Part shown: piece by piece, positions 60,433 to 64,000 of the stretch
How positions within the stretch are numbered: position 1 is the first letter of the stretch
Layout: each line of letters opens with the position of its first letter
DNA from: Croceicoccus sediminis
GTDB lineage: Bacteria > Pseudomonadota > Alphaproteobacteria > Sphingomonadales > Sphingomonadaceae
Length of the DNA stretch: 64,000 nucleotides
Reading direction: 5' to 3'
Assembly (NCBI RefSeq): GCF_007570835.1
Contig: NZ_SUNC01000002.1
Span: 496,001 to 560,000, forward strand
The notes under the pieces: generated by a model
Told to the model about the DNA's origin: nothing
The model's database searches: none
Seen by the model: only the letters and a program-made list of their open reading frames with translations
Made by a program: the position numbers and the translations under genes

Positions 60433-61467
60433 ATGAGCAGGACCATGATAGTTGCAACCGATGGGCAGGCGCTCATCCGTTCGCACGACGAAGGTGAAAA
60501 ATGGTACAGGATCAACATCGGGCAGGACCTGGAATACGATGATCGTGTCCGCTGTCTGCTGGTCGATCCGGCAGACCCCAAGGCGCTGTTCGCCGGGGCC
60601 GAGAAGGGCCTGTTCTACAGCGAAGACCATGGCGTCCACTGGAACCGGGTCGATTGCGCGCTGAACGGCTACTCGGTGTGGAAACTGGTCGTCAGCGAGA
60701 GCGACCCCAAGGTCATGTACGCAGGGACCGGTGCGCCGACGCGCGCGATCCTGTTCCGTTCACGCGACGGCGGCAAGACGTGGGAGCGTACGCCGCTGGA
60801 AATGCCGGAATTCTGTGCGGGCGTGAACCGTCCGCGGATGCTGGCGCTGGCCGTCGATCCCGATGATGCGAACGAGGTTTGGGCTGGTGTCGAGGAGGGC
60901 GGCCTGCATCGTAGCCGCGATGGTGGCGACAGCTGGGAACGCGTGGATACCACGTGGTCCGAATTCGGCGGCAATTCCGACATTCACGACATCATGGTCC
61001 TGAAGCAGGCCGACGGATCGAAAGTGCATCTGGCGCTGACCGTCATTGCGCTTTACCGTTCGACCGATGATGGCAATACCTGGACGCGCCAGCCGGCCAA
61101 GGAGACCTGGGGCCTGCGTTATTCGCGCCTGCTGATGCGCAAGCCGGGCAGCAGCACCGAGGTTGCCGTGGGCATCGGCGACGGAACGCCGGGCACGCAG
61201 GCGTCGATCCTGACGTCCAGCAATGCCGGGCTGACCTGGACGAAGTCCGACCTCGATAAGCCGTCCAATTCCTGCATGTGGGCGTTCGGCGGCAATCCTG
61301 CCGATCCCGATCTCCTGCTCGCCGCCAGCAAGTTCGGCTATCTCTATCGCTCGGACGATGCCGGCAAGACGTGGAAAAAGGAATGGCGGGAGTTCAACGA
61401 GGTGACCGATGTCACCTGGATTCCCGGCGTACCGGAAGACCTGGGGCTGCCGCATGTCACAAACTGA
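60433..61467 (+). CDS. Intracellular BNR/sialidase-like beta-propeller protein
   Basis: 344 residues, GCAGGAG before ATG 60433. At least five Asp-box-like BNR repeats are visible: SHDEGEKWYRI, SEDHGVHWNRV, SRDGGKTWERT, SRDGGDSWERV, STDDGNTWTRQ and SDDAGKTWKKE, i.e. a six-bladed propeller. Most BNR/VPS10-like proteins are secreted, but this one has no signal peptide. No catalytic residues can be named. It is embedded between catabolic enzymes and overlaps the VOC gene by 14 bases, so it probably takes part in the same pathway, as an enzyme of unknown type or a ligand-binding protein. Confidence 0.8.
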   Translation: MSRTMIVATDGQALIRSHDEGEKWYRINIGQDLEYDDRVRCLLVDPADPKALFAGAEKGLFYSEDHGVHWNRVDCALNGYSVWKLVVSESDPKVMYAGTGAPTRAILFRSRDGGKTWERTPLEMPEFCAGVNRPRMLALAVDPDDANEVWAGVEEGGLHRSRDGGDSWERVDTTWSEFGGNSDIHDIMVLKQADGSKVHLALTVIALYRSTDDGNTWTRQPAKETWGLRYSRLLMRKPGSSTEVAVGIGDGTPGTQASILTSSNAGLTWTKSDLDKPSNSCMWAFGGNPADPDLLLAASKFGYLYRSDDAGKTWKKEWREFNEVTDVTWIPGVPEDLGLPHVTN

Positions 61468-61942
61468 TACTTCTCCGATCCGGGTCGACAAGATCGCCCA
61501 TATCGTCCTGTTCGTGAAAGACCCCGAGGCTTCGGCCAAGTGGTACAGCGACGTGCTCAACATGAAGATCGTCGCGCGCGCCGGGGACGGCCCCTACAAG
61601 GGCGGCGTCTTCATGAGCTTCGGCGTTGCCGATCACGACATCGCGCTGTTCCCCGGCGAACCCGATGCCAGCCGCGGCAAGGAGTTCGAGCATATCGGCC
61701 TGATGATGTCGGGCACCAGCATGGACGACCTGCGCCGCAACTATTCCTTCTTTAAGGAACGCGGCGTCGAAGTCGCTGAAATCCTCGATCATGGCGTATC
61801 GACCGGCATCTATTTCTACGATCCGGACGGCCACATGCTGGAAGTTTTCTGCCAGCGGATCAGCACGGATGGCGGAGCCTCGCAGGCGGAGCTGAACCGT
61901 AACGAGGGGCAGGCCAACCCGGTCGCTCCCGACCAGCTCTGA
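61454..61942 (+). CDS. VOC-superfamily (glyoxalase/extradiol dioxygenase-like) protein
   Basis: 162 residues from ATG 61454, inside the end of the BNR gene. One VOC module pair is seen: KIAHIVLFVKDPEASAKWY with the first metal His, the central EFEHIGLMM His, and GIYFYDPDGHMLEVFC with the Glu ligand. That metal triad fits type I extradiol dioxygenases of the short, one-domain form as well as glyoxalase/epimerase-like enzymes. In this context ring cleavage or an isomerisation of an oxo-acid is plausible; sequence alone cannot decide. Confidence 0.83.
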   Translation: MSQTDTSPIRVDKIAHIVLFVKDPEASAKWYSDVLNMKIVARAGDGPYKGGVFMSFGVADHDIALFPGEPDASRGKEFEHIGLMMSGTSMDDLRRNYSFFKERGVEVAEILDHGVSTGIYFYDPDGHMLEVFCQRISTDGGASQAELNRNEGQANPVAPDQL

Positions 61943-61976
61943 CACACCTTTTCAAGCAATACTGCAGGAACAGACA

Positions 61977-62582
61977 ATGACCACTCATGCAGCCAATTTT
62001 GGCGTCTTTCACATCCGCAAATGGTTCAGCCAGGTCGAAGAGATCTGGGCTGGCGAAACGGGCGCCCCCGCCGATGGCGAACCCATTTTCAAGTACATGA
62101 TCGCCGCCTGCATCAAGAACCCTTATGCCGGCGAATTCGTCGAGGACCTGTCCGCCTGGATCGACGGCTCGCCGGAGCTTGGCATCGAGATCGGTCGCCG
62201 TCTCAACGCGCTGACCGGCGGTCAGAAGATCGAAAGCTATGGCAAGGCGATCATGGTCGGCATCGATGGTGAATACGAACACGGCAACGCCCTGCTTACC
62301 AATCCGGCCGCCAATCCCGTGCGTGATGCCGTTGGCGGCGGTGCATCGTGGGTCCCGTCGACCGGCAAGCGCGGCGTGCCGGGCACGATCCTCGACATCC
62401 CCTTCGGCCACAAGGACGCGCTCTACGTCCGGTCGCACTACGACACGATGAGCGTGTCCTTCGACGATGCCCCCAACCGCGACGAAGTCATCGTGTGCTG
62501 GGTATTCGCAACACGCGGACGGCTCAATGCACGGCTCGGCGGCCTGAAGGCCGAAGATGCCGAGGGCAACGGACTGACCTGA
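61977..62582 (+). CDS. Amino acid synthesis family protein (PF06684/DUF1185-like)
   Basis: 201 residues, GCAGGAA before ATG 61977. The sequence follows the so-called amino acid synthesis family: VGIDGEYEHGNALL, GGGASWVPSTGKRGVPGT, IPFGHKDALYVRSHYDTM. The family name is historical; no reaction is well established, and members often sit in catabolic or transport operons. Conserved His, Glu and Lys residues suggest an enzyme. Placed between a VOC protein and a hydrolase with close spacing, it is likely a step of the same route. Confidence 0.75.
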   Translation: MTTHAANFGVFHIRKWFSQVEEIWAGETGAPADGEPIFKYMIAACIKNPYAGEFVEDLSAWIDGSPELGIEIGRRLNALTGGQKIESYGKAIMVGIDGEYEHGNALLTNPAANPVRDAVGGGASWVPSTGKRGVPGTILDIPFGHKDALYVRSHYDTMSVSFDDAPNRDEVIVCWVFATRGRLNARLGGLKAEDAEGNGLT

Positions 62583-62585
62583 ACG

Positions 62586-63518
62586 ATGTCGGGGCAGACA
62601 GCATCCACAGCCTGTGAGGCACCGGTACCGGTCACGCGACTGGCCACGGAACGCACCCGGCGCATTGCCAGCGGCAACGTGGAAATCCTGGTGCGGGAAT
62701 GGGGCGCGCAGAATGCCCCGGCTATCGTCCTGCTTCACGGCCTGCGGGGATATTCGGGCACCTGGCGCAAGCTTGCCTCGTCCCTGCAGGACCGCTGGCG
62801 GCTGGTCGCGTTCGACACGCGCGGCCGCGGCAGCAGCGACTGGGACCCCGATCGCAACTACTACACCGACGCCTATCTGGCGGACCTCGAAACCGTGGTC
62901 GACGAACTCGGCCTCGACCGGTTTGTTCTACTGGGCCATTCGATGGGGGGCACGACCTCCTATTGCTATGCCGCGAAGCATCCGGGCCGCCTGCAGGCCC
63001 TGGTGGTCGAGGATATCACCGCCGGTTCCTCGGTCGCGGGTGAGGGATTCAAGCGGATCGTGGCCGAAATGGCCGCGCTTCCGCGCCGGTTTGCCGACTG
63101 GGGAGAAGCCCGGGCCTATTGGCGCAAGCTTCGCCCGGGCGTCGCCGACGCCGCGATCGAGGAGCGTTTGTTCGAATCCATGCGCGAGGACGACGATGGC
63201 TCGGTGATTTGGCGCTATGATGCCGACGGCATCGCCGCCACGCGGGTAGAACCCGATCCCGCCCGCGTCGTCGACCTGCATCCCGTGATCGCGGCGATCC
63301 GCACGCCCACCCTCATTATTCGCGGCGGCAAATCGGATTTCTGCAACCTGGCCAAGGTTCAGGAACTGGAGGCGGATAATCCCGCGCTTTCCCACGCCAC
63401 CGTGGAAGAAGCATCCCATTACGTTCACGACGATGCCCCGGACACTTTCTGCCGACTGGTCGAAGGTTTCCTGGCCGGCATCCGCACATGCCGCGGCGCA
63501 GTGGCACGACAGGATTGA
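62586..63518 (+). CDS. Alpha/beta hydrolase (C-C hydrolase/esterase-like)
   Basis: 310 residues, ATG three bases after the previous stop. Complete alpha/beta-hydrolase set: oxyanion [10 protein letters not shown], nucleophile elbow GHSMGG, Asp on the strand RGGKSDFCN, and the His in [10 protein letters not shown]. It could act as a carbon-carbon hydrolase on a ring-fission product or as an esterase/lactonase. Overlaps the next gene by one base (TGATG). Confidence 0.85.
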   Translation: MSGQTASTACEAPVPVTRLATERTRRIASGNVEILVREWGAQNAPAIVLLHGLRGYSGTWRKLASSLQDRWRLVAFDTRGRGSSDWDPDRNYYTDAYLADLETVVDELGLDRFVLLGHSMGGTTSYCYAAKHPGRLQALVVEDITAGSSVAGEGFKRIVAEMAALPRRFADWGEARAYWRKLRPGVADAAIEERLFESMREDDDGSVIWRYDADGIAATRVEPDPARVVDLHPVIAAIRTPTLIIRGGKSDFCNLAKVQELEADNPALSHATVEEASHYVHDDAPDTFCRLVEGFLAGIRTCRGAVARQD

Positions 63519-64000
63519 TGACCATGAACGAGCCGACCGGCACGACCTTGAATTCCGAGACGCGCCTTGGTGCGGACCAGCTGCTCGACGGCCTCTATCG
63601 CGGCGGGGCCGAGATCTGCTTCGCCAATCCGGGCACGACGGAGCTGAGCATGGTCAGCTCGCTGGCACGCGACGGGCGTATCCGCTGCGTGCTCAGCCTG
63701 TTCGAAGGGGTCTGCACCGGCGCAGCCGACGGCTATGCCCGCGTTTCGGGCAAAGTGCCGCTGACGCTGCTGCATCTTGGGCCGGGCTTTGCGAACGGGA
63801 TCGCAAACCTGCACAACGCGCGCCGCGCCGGATCGCGGATCATCAACCTGATCGGCGACCACGCGACCTGGCATCTGGAATACGATGCGCCGCTGACGTC
63901 CGACATTCGTTCGCTGGCTCAGCCAGTCTCGCGCGAGGTGATCTATCTCGACAAGACCGGGACGATCACCGACGGCGTGACGGCAGCCTTTGCCGCCACC
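63518..64000 (+). CDS. ThDP-dependent enzyme (acetolactate synthase/benzoylformate decarboxylase-like), 3' truncated
   Basis: 161 codons are present before the window ends. ATG 63518 overlaps the hydrolase stop; ATG 63524 is an alternative. The PYR domain is clear: [33 protein letters not shown], the catalytic Glu in [19 protein letters not shown], and [20 protein letters not shown]. This family includes acetolactate synthases, 2-oxoacid decarboxylases and benzaldehyde-lyase-like enzymes. In this operon, decarboxylation or carboligation of a 2-oxoacid released by hydrolysis is a sensible guess; the diagnostic C-terminal half is missing. Confidence 0.85.
   Translation, partial: MTMNEPTGTTLNSETRLGADQLLDGLYRGGAEICFANPGTTELSMVSSLARDGRIRCVLSLFEGVCTGAADGYARVSGKVPLTLLHLGPGFANGIANLHNARRAGSRIINLIGDHATWHLEYDAPLTSDIRSLAQPVSREVIYLDKTGTITDGVTAAFAAT

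Noticed and set aside
58906-60639. 577-codon minus-strand frame opposite the aldehyde dehydrogenase
   Set aside because: Antisense shadow; the plus-strand enzyme has all catalytic residues.
1-64000. CRISPR arrays, rRNA, tRNA and replication origins
   Set aside because: No regularly spaced repeats, no tRNA-like cloverleaf and no rRNA-like stretch were noticed when reading through; subtle tRNAs would need a dedicated search.

Overview
The window is GC-rich, densely packed DNA from an alphaproteobacterium, most likely a sphingomonad (Sphingomonadaceae or Erythrobacteraceae). This rests on the many large TonB-dependent receptors beside catabolic genes, PepSY-type membrane proteins, DUF6152 and PQQ sugar-dehydrogenase-like proteins, and the codon style. 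It is inference: no rRNA or tRNA gene is visible. No intact transposase, integrase, CRISPR array or origin was seen.

Layout. 1-4.4 kb: a tightly packed copper/metal-resistance operon (membrane-protein tail, His/Met lipoprotein, DUF411 protein, P1B-type Cu ATPase, small K+ channel, DUF305 protein). 4.4-5.4 kb: gene-free, AT-richer boundary with a 12-bp inverted repeat. 5.4-9.4 kb: divergent nitrilase + maleate isomerase (minus) and gentisate 1,2-dioxygenase + FAH-family hydrolase (plus); together they can take gentisate to maleate, pyruvate and fumarate without glutathione. 9.5-17.4 kb: a probable metal-uptake/redox module (PepSY membrane protein, TonB receptor, membrane anchor, HupE-like transporter, C-terminal-haem cytochrome lipoprotein, two paralogous four-helix membrane proteins). 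17.4-21.6 kb: AraC regulator and an amine-oxidase-like triad (OCD/mu-crystallin, RidA, FAD oxidase). 21.6-34.4 kb: two co-oriented minus-strand operons, iorA-iorB-marR-marR and acyl-CoA ligase / Cys-less thiolase / DUF35-SDR fusion / cyclase / amino-acid permease / aldehyde dehydrogenase; each is preceded by a related palindrome.

34.5-49.1 kb: secreted or envelope proteins (DUF4185-like lipoprotein, a lipoprotein of unknown family, DUF6152), two ToxR-like membrane winged-helix regulators, a serine-beta-lactamase-fold protein without its catalytic Ser and Lys, thioesterase + MarR, a TonB receptor, a PQQ-type sugar dehydrogenase, an alpha/beta-hydrolase whose nucleophile appears to be Ala, and a GST. 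49.2-64 kb: a third TonB receptor, an HsaA-like flavin monooxygenase, LysR, omega-aminotransferase + MFS, an SDR without YxxxK plus a hydratase-like protein, and an operon of aldehyde dehydrogenase, intracellular BNR propeller, VOC protein, amino-acid-synthesis-family protein, alpha/beta hydrolase and a ThDP enzyme cut by the window end.

How it fits together. The window reads as a catabolic island for aromatic, nitrile and amine compounds: receptors and permeases import, oxidases, transaminase and aldehyde dehydrogenases convert amines to acids, ligase and IorAB make CoA esters, and ring cleavage ends in central metabolites. Regulation is visible in the DNA: TTTTAAGCTTAAAA sits in front of a MarR gene and, nearly identical, in the nitrilase/gentisate promoter 34 kb away; ATATGCAGCTGCATAT-type sites precede the ior operon and the ligase operon on either side of a tandem MarR pair. 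The least familiar parts are the set of enzyme folds with lost catalytic residues, the two ToxR-like regulators beside receptors, and the terminal BNR/VOC operon.
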